A stretch of DNA of 49,601 nucleotides from Belliella alkalica (GTDB lineage: Bacteria; Bacteroidota; Bacteroidia; Cytophagales; Cyclobacteriaceae), in contig NZ_JAKZGO010000004.1 in assembly GCF_022549785.1 (NCBI RefSeq), positions 1-49,601 on the forward strand, given 5' to 3'. The notes under the pieces were generated by a model. That model saw only the letters and a program-made list of their open reading frames with translations, did no database searches and was not told the origin of the DNA. Shown here piece by piece: positions 33,201 through 42,659 of this stretch. Each line of letters begins with the position of its first letter. Positions within the stretch are counted from its first letter, which is position 1. The position numbers and the translations under genes were made by a program.

Positions 33201-34574
33201 ATGAAAAGACGTTTTCACAAATACTTCCCTTGGCTTTTTGTTATTGGGGATCTTTTAACACTCGCGATAGGGCTTACCGTCACGGCAGCTCTTTTCGTGT
33301 ATTTCATCGATTACCCAAACATCAACCTTGCGTTGTATGGTTATTTTCTTCTTTTCTGGCTATTAATTTCTGTTGGTAGAAAAGACTACAAGATTGGAAG
33401 GACTACAGAAGTTGGGTATACCTTAAAGCAATTACCAGAATCACTGATATGGCTTTTGGGATTAATGTCTATTTTTTGGGTTCCTACGCAAGAGCATCCG
33501 TTAGGTATTTTTTTCTTAATTGGTGTAGCTATCAACTTGGTTTTATTTTTGGGGTTGTATAGAGTTGGTGTTCACCTTGCACTAAAGCAATACAGAATTC
33601 AAGGGAAAAACTATAGAAATGCCGTAATCCTAGGGAAAAGCGGAGCAAGTAGCAAATTGGCAAAAGTATTTAGGCAAAGAAGAGATTTTGGTATCAATTT
33701 CATAGGTTTTTATGATGATTTAGATGCAAATGATCTGAGCACTAAGGGGGCAATTGAGAAGTTTTTTGATGAAGCAGGTGCGTTAGACCTTGATTTGATT
33801 TATGTTAGCGAGAATTTGGATGTCAGCATAATCAAGAAGGTAATGGACTATGCTGATGATAAGTATATCAAAGTGAAAGTAATTCCAAATGGTAACCTAC
33901 AACTAGAGAAAAACTTGTCTTTCTCAAAGTACGGAGAGTTTTTTGTTATCAATGTCAACGACATTCCTCTAGACAATTTCATGAATAGAGTTTTGAAAAG
34001 GGCTTTTGATATTGCTTTTTCACTTTTTGTTATAGTTTTCATTTTAAGTTGGATGGTTCCTTTGGTTGGTTTTTTGATCAAGCTTGAATCCAAAGGTCCG
34101 ATTTTCTTTGTTCAAGATAGAAATGGAGTAAACAACAATGTATTCAAATGTCTGAAGTTCAGGTCAATGACTCCTAACGATTATGCAGACACAAAGCAAG
34201 CTACAAGAAATGACCCTCGTGTAACAAAAATTGGAGCCTTTTTGAGAAACTCTTCTTTGGACGAAATGCCACAGTTTTTGAATGTATTTATAGGTAATAT
34301 GTCGATTGTTGGCCCTAGGCCGCATACCATCCCAATGAATCAGACATTCCAAATGCAGGTTGAAAAATATAATTCACGTCATAAGATCAAACCTGGCATT
34401 ACAGGATTAGCGCAAGTAAAAGGCTATCGAGGAGAAATTGAGAACTTACGACAAATCAGATCCAGAGTTAGGCTAGACTCTTTCTATATTCAAAACTGGT
34501 CTATTTGGATGGATTTGAACATCTGTATTAAGACCGTAATTGAGTTAGTCTACAATAGAGATAATGCTTATTAA
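33201..34574 (+). CDS. Polyprenyl-phosphate sugar-1-phosphate transferase (WcaJ/WbaP-type)
   Basis: 457 residues. Four N-terminal hydrophobic helices (to about 120) and a CoA-binding-like Rossmann section (NAVILGKSGASSKLAKVFRQR, then GFYDDLD) are followed by one more membrane segment. The bacterial sugar transferase domain comes last, with KRAFDIAFSLF, GPIFFVQDRNG, KFRSM, the catalytic DP in RNDPRVTKIG, the LRNSSLDEMPQFLNV block, SIVGPRPH and ending VYNRDNAY. It starts exopolysaccharide or capsule synthesis by moving a hexose phosphate to undecaprenyl phosphate. No other transferase cluster is attached, so it probably works with genes elsewhere, such as wzi and wecB. Two palindromes lie in its leader, and a terminator follows. 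Confidence 0.93.
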   Translation: MKRRFHKYFPWLFVIGDLLTLAIGLTVTAALFVYFIDYPNINLALYGYFLLFWLLISVGRKDYKIGRTTEVGYTLKQLPESLIWLLGLMSIFWVPTQEHPLGIFFLIGVAINLVLFLGLYRVGVHLALKQYRIQGKNYRNAVILGKSGASSKLAKVFRQRRDFGINFIGFYDDLDANDLSTKGAIEKFFDEAGALDLDLIYVSENLDVSIIKKVMDYADDKYIKVKVIPNGNLQLEKNLSFSKYGEFFVINVNDIPLDNFMNRVLKRAFDIAFSLFVIVFILSWMVPLVGFLIKLESKGPIFFVQDRNGVNNNVFKCLKFRSMTPNDYADTKQATRNDPRVTKIGAFLRNSSLDEMPQFLNVFIGNMSIVGPRPHTIPMNQTFQMQVEKYNSRHKIKPGITGLAQVKGYRGEIENLRQIRSRVRLDSFYIQNWSIWMDLNICIKTVIELVYNRDNAY

Positions 34575-34588
34575 AAACTAGACAAAAC

Positions 34589-34625
34589 AAAAAAAACCTC
34601 GCTGATTGCTCTGCGAGGTTTTTTT
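34589..34625. terminator. Bidirectional terminator between sugar transferase and FAS1 genes
   Basis: The 12-bp stem (34591-34602 with 34613-34624) is CCTCGC with an A-run on one arm and a T-run on the other. It serves the rightward sugar transferase (stop 34574) and the leftward FAS1 gene (stop 34643). Confidence 0.92.
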
Positions 34626-34642
34626 GTTGATTGTTTATCCAA

Positions 34643-35146
34643 TTACATTGGAGGCAAAATCACAGAATCGATTACGTGAACTACACCATTGGAAGCTTCG
34701 ATATCAGCAGTAGTTACATTTGCATTGTTTACCATTGCTTTTCCGTCTTTCAAGGAAATTTTAACTTCAGCACCTTGTACTGTTTTGGCAGCCATTCCAT
34801 CAGATAGATCTTTGGAATACACTTTTCCAGCTACTACATGGTAGGTTAGTATCGCTACTAATTGAGATTTGTTTTCGGGCTTCAACAAATTTTCAATTGT
34901 GCCAGCAGGTAATTTTGCGAAAGCATCATTTGTAGGTGCAAATACTGTAAATGGTCCATCACCTTTCAATACATCAACAAGGTCGCCTGCTTTTACAGCA
35001 GCTACCAAGGTAGACAAGAATTCAGTTTGGACAGCTAAGTCAACAATATCGTTATCAACATTGAAAGTTGTGGCGTTTTTGTTGACAGTGAATGATGATG
35101 TTACAAAAAAGGCAATCATCATTGCAATTGTGAGAAAATTTTTCAT
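34643..35146 (-). CDS. Secreted fasciclin (FAS1) domain protein
   Basis: 167 residues, signal peptide followed by a single FAS1 domain. The H1 box is [17 protein letters not shown], the middle has LTYHVVAGK, and the H2-like end is [14 protein letters not shown]. It is more compact than the FAS1 protein at 6739-7308; the two share the box sequences but differ in the central part. An adhesive or matrix role is inferred from the fold. It is a single-gene unit that shares a terminator with the sugar transferase gene. Confidence 0.93.
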   Translation of the reverse strand: MKNFLTIAMMIAFFVTSSFTVNKNATTFNVDNDIVDLAVQTEFLSTLVAAVKAGDLVDVLKGDGPFTVFAPTNDAFAKLPAGTIENLLKPENKSQLVAILTYHVVAGKVYSKDLSDGMAAKTVQGAEVKISLKDGKAMVNNANVTTADIEASNGVVHVIDSVILPPM

Positions 35147-35395
35147 ATAAATGATAGTTTTGGTTTATGTAGGTATATAAGTCCATTGTATACTATATTG
35201 TTTGTCAATTATTTATGTCTAACTTCAACATAATTCTTCATAAACAAATTCTACGTATTGGTGTACAATTAACATCCATTCATAGTAGTTATATAGTAAA
35301 AAATTACACGAACGGTACTAGTTTTTCTTAATAAAGTCCATTTTGCATTGTTTCATATTAAACAGTTTTCTCTTTTATAGCTGAATTCTCAGAGT

Positions 35396-35403
35396 TAAAT
35401 TTG
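35396..35403 (+). promoter_or_regulatory. Possible -7 box for rlmH
   Basis: TAAATTTG fits TAnnTTTG but ends only four bases before the ATG of rlmH. It would give a leaderless or nearly leaderless mRNA, and no good -33 TTTG is found at the right distance. Confidence 0.3.
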
Positions 35404-35407
35404 TTTT

Positions 35408-35881
35408 ATGCAAATCAAATTAATAGCTGTTGGCAAAACAGACAGCAAGGAAATTCAATCCCTAATTGAGGAATACATTAAGCGTCTTGGATTTTATATC
35501 AAATTTGAATTGGAAATAATCCAAGATCTGAAAAATACAAAAAGTCTTTCTGAGGATTCCCAAAAGGAAAAGGAAGGAGAATTGATTCTGAAAAAACTCC
35601 AAACTTCTGACGATCTAGTATTGCTAGATGAAAATGGAAAACAATATGGGTCAGTTGACTTTTCAGATATTGTCCAAAAAAAGATGAACTCAGGATTGAA
35701 GCAACTCGTGTTTGTAATCGGAGGTCCTTATGGATTCTCTGATGCTGTCTACCAGAGGGCAAACAGTAAGCTATCTCTTTCAAAAATGACTTTTTCCCAT
35801 CAGATGGTTCGTGTGTTTTTTATCGAACAACTTTACCGGGCATTTACTATTTTAAGAAATGAACCATACCATCATCATTAG
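35408..35881 (+). CDS. rlmH: 23S rRNA (pseudouridine1915-N3)-methyltransferase RlmH
   Basis: 157 residues, a SPOUT-class methyltransferase of the ribosome. The C-terminal trefoil knot is unmistakable: FVIGGPYGFSDAV, then LSLSKMTFSHQMVRVFFIEQLYRAF and the ending NEPYHHH. The N-terminal MQIKLIAVGKT and IKRL segments fit the family, and the length equals that of E. coli RlmH (155). It is followed by the M16 peptidase gene after 69 bases, with a separate promoter between. Confidence 0.97.
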   Translation: MQIKLIAVGKTDSKEIQSLIEEYIKRLGFYIKFELEIIQDLKNTKSLSEDSQKEKEGELILKKLQTSDDLVLLDENGKQYGSVDFSDIVQKKMNSGLKQLVFVIGGPYGFSDAVYQRANSKLSLSKMTFSHQMVRVFFIEQLYRAFTILRNEPYHHH

Positions 35882-35894
35882 GAAGATTTAAGAA

Positions 35895-35923
35895 TTGGAT
35901 AATAATGAACTAAAATATTTTTG
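35895..35923 (+). promoter_or_regulatory. Promoter candidate of the M16 peptidase gene
   Basis: TTG at 35895-35897, an 18-base spacer, and TATTTTTG at 35916-35923 fit the relaxed Bacteroidota promoter consensus. The predicted transcript starts about 25 bases before the ATG at 35951. Confidence 0.5.
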
Positions 35924-35950
35924 TTAGATTACAAAGCGGTAAATAAAAAT

Positions 35951-38755
35951 ATGAAAATGAGAAATTCAAGAATCATTGTTTTAATGGCTTTTTGGCTTGG
36001 GTGTACTATTACAGTGCTTGCTCAAGACAACGAAAAAGTTCCTTTGGACAAAAGAGTCAGAAAAGGGAAGCTAGAAAATGGCTTGACATATTATGTCCAA
36101 CAAAATCCTAAACCAGAAAAAAAGGTGGAATTGAGACTCGCTGTAAATGTAGGATCAATTCTCGAAGATGATGATCAGGCAGGACTAGCCCATTTTACAG
36201 AGCACATGGCTTTCAATGGAAGCAAGAATTTCGAGAAAAATGAACTCGTAAGCTATCTACAGTCGATAGGCGTTTCCTTTGGTGGGGATCTGAATGCATA
36301 TACAGGTTTTGATGAGACGGTGTATATTTTGCCAATTCCATCAGAAGATGAGGAAATTTTAAGAAAAGGATTTCTAGTCCTTGCTGACTGGGCAAATGGT
36401 GTGCTGATGGAGGAAGAGGATATAGATGGAGAAAGAGGGATTATTGTAGAAGAATGGAGAACAGGTCAGGGATATTCCCAAAGAATCAGAGATCAATACT
36501 TACCAGTACTTCTCCATGAAAGTAAGTATGCAGATAGATTGCCAATAGGCAAAATGGAGATTGTGGAAAATTTTGAATATGAAACTATCAGAAGATTCTA
36601 TAGAGACTGGTACAGACCTGATTTGATGGCTGTCATAGCAGTTGGTGATGAGGATCCTGATAAATTGGAAGCTCTGATCAAGGAGTTTTTTGGAGAAATG
36701 GAAAACCCTGCAAATGCAAAGCCACGTGAAAGCTTTCCTGTTCCATCACATGAAGAAACCTTTGTGACAATAGCAACAGATGCAGAAGCTCCAGGGATCC
36801 AACTCCAGCTTTACTATAAGCATCAGGCTCAGCCTACAGAGACAAAAGAAGATTATAAAAACACCATAAAACGTTCGTTGTATAGTGGAATGCTCAACCA
36901 AAGATTGGATGAAATCAGACAGAAACCTGATGCTCCTTTTATCTATGCGGGAACTGGTTATGGGAATTTTGTCCGAGAAATGGATTATTTTTCTGCTTCT
37001 GCAGCTGTCGTTCCAGGAAAAATTGACGCAGGACTTACTGCGCTGATCCAAGAAAATGAAAGAGTTGCTCAATTTGGATTTACTGAGCAAGAATTGGAAA
37101 GGGTAAAGAAAACAATCCTAAACAGTGCCGAAAGAGCAGCCAAAGAGATGGATAAGGCGGAGTCGGGTTCGATTGTAGGAAGGTATGTTTCTCACTTTCT
37201 CAGCGGAAGGTTTGCTGAGAGCCAAGATTGGAGGTATGAATTCTACAAAGAAACTCTCCCTAAAATCACCGTAGAAGAAATCAATGCATTGGCGAAAGAG
37301 CTTGTGAAAGACGAAAATCGAGTTGTTGTAATCATTGCTCCCGAAAAAGAAAAAGAGAATCTTCCAACAGAAGAAACTGTATTGGCATTATTTGATGCAA
37401 TAGAGCATATTCAACTTACACCTTACGAAGAAAAACTACTTGCAGAAGACTTGATCACCGATCTACCTGCTGCTGGCAAAGTAACATCCAATAATTCCAT
37501 TAGTAATGTAGATGTGCAAGAACTCACATTGTCCAATGGTGCGAAAGTATTTATCAAATCGACCGACTTCAAAAATGATGAAATCCTGATTTCAGCATCT
37601 TCTAAAGGAGGTTCTTCGCTCTATTCTTTGGAAGATCACCTAAATGCCAGCAATGCAGCGGTAATGGTCAATGTAATGGGAGTGGGTGATTTTTCACCAA
37701 CAGACTTGAGAAAAGTTCTTTCTGGAAAAACAGTTTCAATCACTCCAAATATTGGAACCTATAACCAAACTATCTCTGGTATTGCTTCGCCAAAAGATCT
37801 AGAAACGGCTTTCCAATTGATTCATTTATACTTTACCAAACCAAGAAAAGACCTTGAGCTCTATGAAGTATATAAAGCAAATCAAAAATCACAATTGGAA
37901 AGTGCAGAAGCGAATCCAGACTATCAGTTTTCAAAGCAATTGAACAAAATCATTGCAGATGGAAATCCGAGAGCACTTGGGATTCTAGATCCAGCAGATT
38001 ATGATAAACTGAACGTAGATAGAGGTTTGGAGATCTTCAAAGAAAGGTTTTCAAATGCAGCTAATTTTGAATTCTTTTTCACTGGCAATATTGACACCAA
38101 GACTTTTATACCTCTTCTAGAGCAATACATCGCAAGCCTTCCTGGAGATCCCAACAATAAAGAAGATTTTGTTGACCTTGGAATAAGACCGCCAAAAGGC
38201 AAAACTGAAAGGATTGAAGTAGGTACTGACGAGAAAAGTCAAGTGATCATGTATTTCTCAGGAGAAACAGATTATGACCGTAAAAAAGCTGCTGATATTG
38301 GGTATCTCGGTGAAATATTGACCATCAAGCTAATCGAGAACCTCCGAGAAGAAATCGGTGGTGTATATGGAGTCGGTGCAAGTGGTAGTATGGGTATCGA
38401 ACCTGTTGGCAATTTCAGATTCTCTATACAATTCCCTTGCAGCCCAGATATGGTGCAAAAATTGACAGATGCAGCTTGGGCTGAAGTGAAGAAAATCCAA
38501 GAAAACGGACCTACTGAAGAAGATCTCAATAAAGTGAAGGAAAAAAGAAGAATCGCTTATGAAGAGAATTTAAAACGTAACTTTTTCTGGAATTCCCAAA
38601 TGTCATCAGTTAGGAATTATGACCTTCCCTGGGAAGTGATCTTGGAAGGTAAGGCTTCTATTGACGCTGTCACTCCTGAAAGGATCCAATCCGCGGCAAA
38701 AGCATATTTGACAAAAGAGAATTTACTTGAAGTACAAAGATTTCCAGCTAAATAA
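35951..38755 (+). CDS. M16-family (PqqL/insulinase-like) zinc peptidase, exported
   Basis: 934 residues from the ATG at 35951; a TTG at 35921 sits inside the predicted promoter and adds residues before the signal peptide. The signal peptide ends at VLAQD. The active site is the inverted zinc motif HFTEH (HxxEH, about residues 81-85 from this start). The third zinc ligand, a glutamate, lies in the GERGIIVEEWRTG stretch. Two M16 domain pairs follow in one chain, as in PqqL and plant-type processing proteases. The second half lacks the HxxEH site, as expected. It probably degrades peptides in the periplasm. It is alone in its unit and ends in a strong terminator. Confidence 0.93.
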   Translation: MKMRNSRIIVLMAFWLGCTITVLAQDNEKVPLDKRVRKGKLENGLTYYVQQNPKPEKKVELRLAVNVGSILEDDDQAGLAHFTEHMAFNGSKNFEKNELVSYLQSIGVSFGGDLNAYTGFDETVYILPIPSEDEEILRKGFLVLADWANGVLMEEEDIDGERGIIVEEWRTGQGYSQRIRDQYLPVLLHESKYADRLPIGKMEIVENFEYETIRRFYRDWYRPDLMAVIAVGDEDPDKLEALIKEFFGEMENPANAKPRESFPVPSHEETFVTIATDAEAPGIQLQLYYKHQAQPTETKEDYKNTIKRSLYSGMLNQRLDEIRQKPDAPFIYAGTGYGNFVREMDYFSASAAVVPGKIDAGLTALIQENERVAQFGFTEQELERVKKTILNSAERAAKEMDKAESGSIVGRYVSHFLSGRFAESQDWRYEFYKETLPKITVEEINALAKELVKDENRVVVIIAPEKEKENLPTEETVLALFDAIEHIQLTPYEEKLLAEDLITDLPAAGKVTSNNSISNVDVQELTLSNGAKVFIKSTDFKNDEILISASSKGGSSLYSLEDHLNASNAAVMVNVMGVGDFSPTDLRKVLSGKTVSITPNIGTYNQTISGIASPKDLETAFQLIHLYFTKPRKDLELYEVYKANQKSQLESAEANPDYQFSKQLNKIIADGNPRALGILDPADYDKLNVDRGLEIFKERFSNAANFEFFFTGNIDTKTFIPLLEQYIASLPGDPNNKEDFVDLGIRPPKGKTERIEVGTDEKSQVIMYFSGETDYDRKKAADIGYLGEILTIKLIENLREEIGGVYGVGASGSMGIEPVGNFRFSIQFPCSPDMVQKLTDAAWAEVKKIQENGPTEEDLNKVKEKRRIAYEENLKRNFFWNSQMSSVRNYDLPWEVILEGKASIDAVTPERIQSAAKAYLTKENLLEVQRFPAK

Positions 38756-38785
38756 ATTTGGTAGTAAGATTTTAATACAATTTTG

Positions 38786-38825
38786 AAAAAGGCCTCCCAT
38801 ACTTGATATTTTGGGAGGCCTTTTT
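38786..38825. terminator. Terminator after the M16 peptidase gene
   Basis: A 14-bp perfect stem (38786-38799 with 38812-38825, core GGCCTCCCA) lies 30 bases after the stop, with five A and five T at its edges. Confidence 0.93.
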
Positions 38826-38852
38826 ATTTTGAAACACCTTTTTTTATAAGAA

Positions 38853-39197
38853 TTCAGGGCTACGCCCCTCTGGGTTTAATCTAGCTATTGTTTCTACGAA
38901 GAAGAAAGGGCTACGCCCCTAACTTGTAGCATTTTTTGCAACCTAAATTTTCTAGGAATGGGTTAAAAAAAAACGGAAATCGTCATCCCATTTCTAATAA
39001 ATCAATAGTCTTCAAAAGCATCATTTGGCCGAAGAAAATCCAAAGATTTAGGCATAGATCTCAAAGGGGGCGCTAGCCCACATTTCTTAGTAGAAAATCA
39101 GCATCAATTCAAATTTCAGGGGCGTAGCCCTGCAATCTGAATGGATATGGAGTTGGAAATAATTTGGCGACAACAAAGAATTCAGGGCTACGCCCCT
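38853..39197. repeat. Five scattered copies of a short GC-rich palindromic (REP-like) word
   Basis: The 14-base word AGGGCTACGCCCCT occurs at 38856-38869, 38907-38920 and 39184-39197. It occurs inverted at 39118-39131, and a variant (GGGGCGCTAGCCC) at about 39066-39079. The first and last copies also share the flank AGAATTC, and the inverted copy has CTGAAT nearby. The word is a near-palindrome and far richer in GC than the surrounding AT-rich DNA. No gene lies between the copies. It resembles dispersed REP elements that sit in 3' intergenic regions. Confidence 0.8.
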
Positions 39198-39585
39198 AAC
39201 TCAGTGGCAATTGTACAAATCTCGCTTTCTTAATAGTAGCCAAAAAAATTGATTAATATTAAGTCAATTAATGCAATATTAACAAATCGACTAATGACGA
39301 TTACCCGTATGATTTTATTGAAAAACCCACCTACTTGTGTCATTCCGGATAATAAAAAAGCCGATGGATCTGTTCCATCGGCTTTCTAATTTTTATGTTT
39401 ATCCACTTTCTGGCACCTAGCCAATCAATAGAATGTTTGAAGATGAGGGCCTGTTGACAATTGTCCATTGCCGAGAATCAGCAACACATAAAACCTCTTC
39501 TCAACCGACGTGCAATACTGAGGATACTCATTATATTTTTTTTCAAAAACTCTATTGACAATGGGCAGCCAATAATTGAGATAAA
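39198..39585. other. Gene-free interval downstream of guaB
   Basis: No gene is supported here. It contains a leftward terminator at 39355-39385, about 200 bases after the guaB stop, and a ten-base palindrome GACAATTGTC at 39456-39465. The segment between them is either a long guaB 3' untranslated region or room for a small leftward RNA. Confidence 0.5.
39355..39385 (-). terminator. Leftward terminator distal to guaB
   Basis: A 12-bp stem (39357-39368 with 39374-39385, core GCCGATGGA) with a five-base loop. Read leftward it ends in TTTTTTATT; on the other strand the T-run is broken, so it acts mainly leftward. Confidence 0.8.
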
Positions 39586-41064
39586 TTACATTTTAGCAGA
39601 ATAGTTTGGAGCCTCTCTTGTGATGCTGATATCGTGAGGATGTGACTCTTTCACTCCAGCAGCAGTTATTTTTACAAACTTTCCATTTTCCTGTAGATCT
39701 TCGATTGTTTTGGTACCACAATATCCCATTCCAGCCTGAAGTCCACCGACTAACTGGTAAAGAACTTCTTGAACTAAGCCTTTGTATGCCACTCTACCGA
39801 CGATGCCTTCTGGAACTAATTTCTTGATATTATCTTCTGCATCTTGGAAATACCTGTCTTTTGAACCAGATTCCATTGCTTCAAGAGAACCCATTCCTCT
39901 ATAAGATTTGAATTTTCTTCCCTCGAAAATGATCATTTCCCCTGGAGCTTCTTCAGTACCAGCCAATAGGGAACCTATCATGATAGAACTTCCTCCAGCG
40001 GCGATTGCTTTTACCAAATCTCCAGAATATCTGATACCACCATCTGCTATTACAGGGACATTTCTGCCTTTTAGCGCTTCAGCACATTCAAAAACAGCTG
40101 AAAGCTGAGGAACACCAACCCCTGCAATCACTCTTGTCGTACAAATACTACCTGGACCAACACCGACTTTCACAGCATCTGCCCCTGCATCTGCCAAAGC
40201 AATAGCAGCTTCAGGTGTAGCAATATTACCAACGATCACATCAAGATCTGGAAATGCATCCTTTATTCTTCTACAGGTTTCTATAACACCTTTTGAATGA
40301 CCATGTGCGGTATCGATCGAAACTACATCTACACCAGCATTTTTCAATGCTTCTACACGTTCTACAATATCCGCAGTGACCCCAACGGCAGCACCAACTC
40401 TCAACCTGCCATATTCATCTTTACATGCATGTGGTTTGTCTCTTCTTTTAAGAATATCTTTGTAAGTGATCAATCCTGTTAGCTTATTTTCATCATCGAT
40501 GATTGGTAGCTTCTCAATTTTGAATTCTTGAAGAATCTCCTCTGCCTGCTCCAAAGTAATCCCAGCTTTTGCCGTTATCAGATTTTCTTTGGTCATGATA
40601 CTTTTGATATCTCTGTTAGGATCTTTGATAAATCTCAAATCCCTATTTGTAATGATCCCCATCAAAAGACGGTTTTCATCAACCACAGGAATTCCTCCAA
40701 TGTGGTATTCCGTCATGATTTTCTCAGCATCTCTTACTTTGGAATCGATGTGAAGGGTAATTGGATCCAAAATCATTCCTGACTGCGAACGCTTCACTTT
40801 TCTTACTTGGGCAGCTTGCTTTTCGATGGACATGTTTTTGTGAATAAAACCAAGTCCGCCCTCCAGTGCAATGGCAATAGCCAATTCAGCTTCTGTGACA
40901 GTGTCCATAGCAGCCGAAACTAAAGGGATATTTAGTCTGATGTTCTTAGTAAGTTGGGTGGAAGTATTGGTGTCGCGCGGGAGGACTTCTGAGTATCCTG
41001 GGACAAGTAGCACGTCATCGTATGTGAGCGCTTCAAAGAGGAATTTATTTGAATTTCGGTTCAT
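39586..41064 (-). CDS. guaB: Inosine-5'-monophosphate dehydrogenase
   Basis: 492 residues, oxidises IMP to XMP, the committed step of GMP synthesis. The N-terminal barrel part is [18 protein letters not shown]. Two CBS domains lie at about 95-210 ([17 protein letters not shown], and [15 protein letters not shown]). The barrel resumes with [20 protein letters not shown] and the catalytic loop GPGSICTTR. The flap end is [10 protein letters not shown]. The length is the norm (about 490). It is a single-gene unit with a plausible promoter just upstream of its ATG. Confidence 0.98.
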   Translation of the reverse strand: MNRNSNKFLFEALTYDDVLLVPGYSEVLPRDTNTSTQLTKNIRLNIPLVSAAMDTVTEAELAIAIALEGGLGFIHKNMSIEKQAAQVRKVKRSQSGMILDPITLHIDSKVRDAEKIMTEYHIGGIPVVDENRLLMGIITNRDLRFIKDPNRDIKSIMTKENLITAKAGITLEQAEEILQEFKIEKLPIIDDENKLTGLITYKDILKRRDKPHACKDEYGRLRVGAAVGVTADIVERVEALKNAGVDVVSIDTAHGHSKGVIETCRRIKDAFPDLDVIVGNIATPEAAIALADAGADAVKVGVGPGSICTTRVIAGVGVPQLSAVFECAEALKGRNVPVIADGGIRYSGDLVKAIAAGGSSIMIGSLLAGTEEAPGEMIIFEGRKFKSYRGMGSLEAMESGSKDRYFQDAEDNIKKLVPEGIVGRVAYKGLVQEVLYQLVGGLQAGMGYCGTKTIEDLQENGKFVKITAAGVKESHPHDISITREAPNYSAKM

Positions 41065-41097
41065 AGCAAATTTGGTTAGGTAACCCTATTTGCACGC

Positions 41098-41125
41098 CAA
41101 AGTTACAAACAATTCTGATAGCCAA
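41098..41125 (-). promoter_or_regulatory. Promoter candidate of guaB
   Basis: On the minus strand TAACTTTG (41105-41098) is a -7 box, with TTG (41125-41123) 17 bases upstream. The ATG is at 41064, leaving a leader of about 30 bases. Confidence 0.5.
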
Positions 41126-41222
41126 TCTAATCAAACTCAAATAAATTTTGTTTTAGGTGAAAAAACTTACACAATTCTTAAATAGCTAGCCAGTTATCAC
41201 TGCTTTGTTTCACTCATTTTTT

Positions 41223-41264
41223 CACAAAAAAAACTGACATGTTTACAAGTCAGCTTTTTTTGTG
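41223..41264 (-). terminator. Terminator of the batD-aroC-symporter unit
   Basis: A 16-bp stem with one mismatch (41223-41238 with 41249-41264, core CTGAC/GTCAG) has long A and T runs on its arms. It starts 34 bases past the symporter stop and insulates guaB. Confidence 0.88.
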
Positions 41265-41297
41265 AAAATCAATTTATGTATTTATTGAATCAGATTC

Positions 41298-42641
41298 TTA
41301 ACTTTCTAACTCATCAACGTTAGCTGTGAATGGATTAGAGTCTCTAATTAGTCTAGCTGGCATCTCACCTTCTGTGGATGCAACTGTCACACAAACTGCT
41401 GCATCACCAGTAATATTCACCACTGTCCTAAACATATCCAAAATTCTATCAGGAGCGATAATCAGAGCAACACCTGCACCAGGAACACCTATAGCCTCCA
41501 ATACAATAATCAACATAATCAATCCTGCACCAGGAACACCTGCAGAGCCAATAGCTGCCAAAGTCGCAGTAAGGACAATCGTCAGCTGCTGAGAAATAGT
41601 CAAATCCATACCCAAAGCTTGCGCAATAAACACTGCTGCCACAGCTTGGTACAAGCTTGTCCCATTCATATTGATCGTAGCTCCAAGTGGTAATACAAAA
41701 CTGCTCACTTCTTCAGAAACACCCAACTCTTCTTCTACCAGCTTCATTGTAACAGGAAGTGTCGCAGAGCTTGATGAAGTAGAAAAGCCCAATAACATCG
41801 CAGGTCTCAATGCTTTGATAAAGTCTAAAAAAGGGATTTTTGTAAATGCTTTGAGCATCAATGAATAAACTCCAACAATAATCAATAGTAATCCTCCCAT
41901 GACTACAAGTGTATATTTCAACAATGCCAAAAGTAATTCTACTGCCGATTCGGGATTTTCTCCCGCTATCTCGACTATCAAGGACGCCATCAAGGCAAAC
42001 ACACCATAAGGTGCAATCATCATAATATACTCCACGATTTTGATAATGACATCATTCAATGCATCAAAGAAATCAGTAAAGGTTTTGGCCTTATCTTTTG
42101 AAATTTGAAGGAGTGCTATTCCAGCAATAATCGCAAAAAACACAACTTGGAGCATACTTCCATTATCTGCCGCTGCTGCGATAAGGTTTTCAGGAACGAT
42201 ATCTACTATTGGCTGCAGAGGACCGGCCTCTTTTATAGCTGCTGCATCGCTAGCTTTGGAGCCGGCAGCTGCATCAAACTGAAGCATCAATTTATCCCTT
42301 GTCTCTTGAGGCAACTGCTCTCCAGGTTCAAAAAAGTTGACTAAAAGCAACCCCAAAGTAATCGCAATGACTGTAGTGACCAAGTATGCCAAAATCGTCT
42401 TGCCTCCTATTCTCGAAAGTTTAGATATATCTCCCAGATTTGCCACACCGACTATCAACGACGCTAATACCAAAGGTACTGCGATCATTTTTAAGGCATT
42501 GATAAAAATTGTGCCTACAGGTTTGATATAATTAACAGTGAAATCCGGAGAAATTCCAAATTGCACAATCACCAATCCGAAAACAAGGCCTAGAACCAGA
42601 CCAGCAATAATCTGGGTGTGTAAGGGTATTTTTTTGAACAT
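41298..42641 (-). CDS. Dicarboxylate/amino acid:cation symporter (DAACS family)
   Basis: 447 residues, about eight membrane helices with two re-entrant hairpins of the GltP/DctA/Glt(Ph) fold. The serine-rich hairpin 1 is GFSTSSSSATLPVTMKL, helix 7 has the sodium-binding INMNGTSLYQ, and hairpin 2 is IGSAGVPGAGLIML. The last helix has IVLEAIGVPG...DRILDMFRTVVNITGDAAVC, where the aspartate and following residues bind the substrate carboxylate or amino group. It imports acidic amino acids or C4-dicarboxylates with Na+ or H+; the choice cannot be settled by eye. It is the last gene of the leftward batD-aroC unit, 18 bases after aroC. Confidence 0.94.
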   Translation of the reverse strand: MFKKIPLHTQIIAGLVLGLVFGLVIVQFGISPDFTVNYIKPVGTIFINALKMIAVPLVLASLIVGVANLGDISKLSRIGGKTILAYLVTTVIAITLGLLLVNFFEPGEQLPQETRDKLMLQFDAAAGSKASDAAAIKEAGPLQPIVDIVPENLIAAAADNGSMLQVVFFAIIAGIALLQISKDKAKTFTDFFDALNDVIIKIVEYIMMIAPYGVFALMASLIVEIAGENPESAVELLLALLKYTLVVMGGLLLIIVGVYSLMLKAFTKIPFLDFIKALRPAMLLGFSTSSSSATLPVTMKLVEEELGVSEEVSSFVLPLGATINMNGTSLYQAVAAVFIAQALGMDLTISQQLTIVLTATLAAIGSAGVPGAGLIMLIIVLEAIGVPGAGVALIIAPDRILDMFRTVVNITGDAAVCVTVASTEGEMPARLIRDSNPFTANVDELES

Positions 42642-42659
42642 AATATTTGGGTTAATTTT

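Noticed and set aside
38853-39197. CRISPR-like array
   Set aside because: The copies are short, irregularly spaced and of mixed orientation, and no cas genes are nearby; a REP-like explanation fits better.
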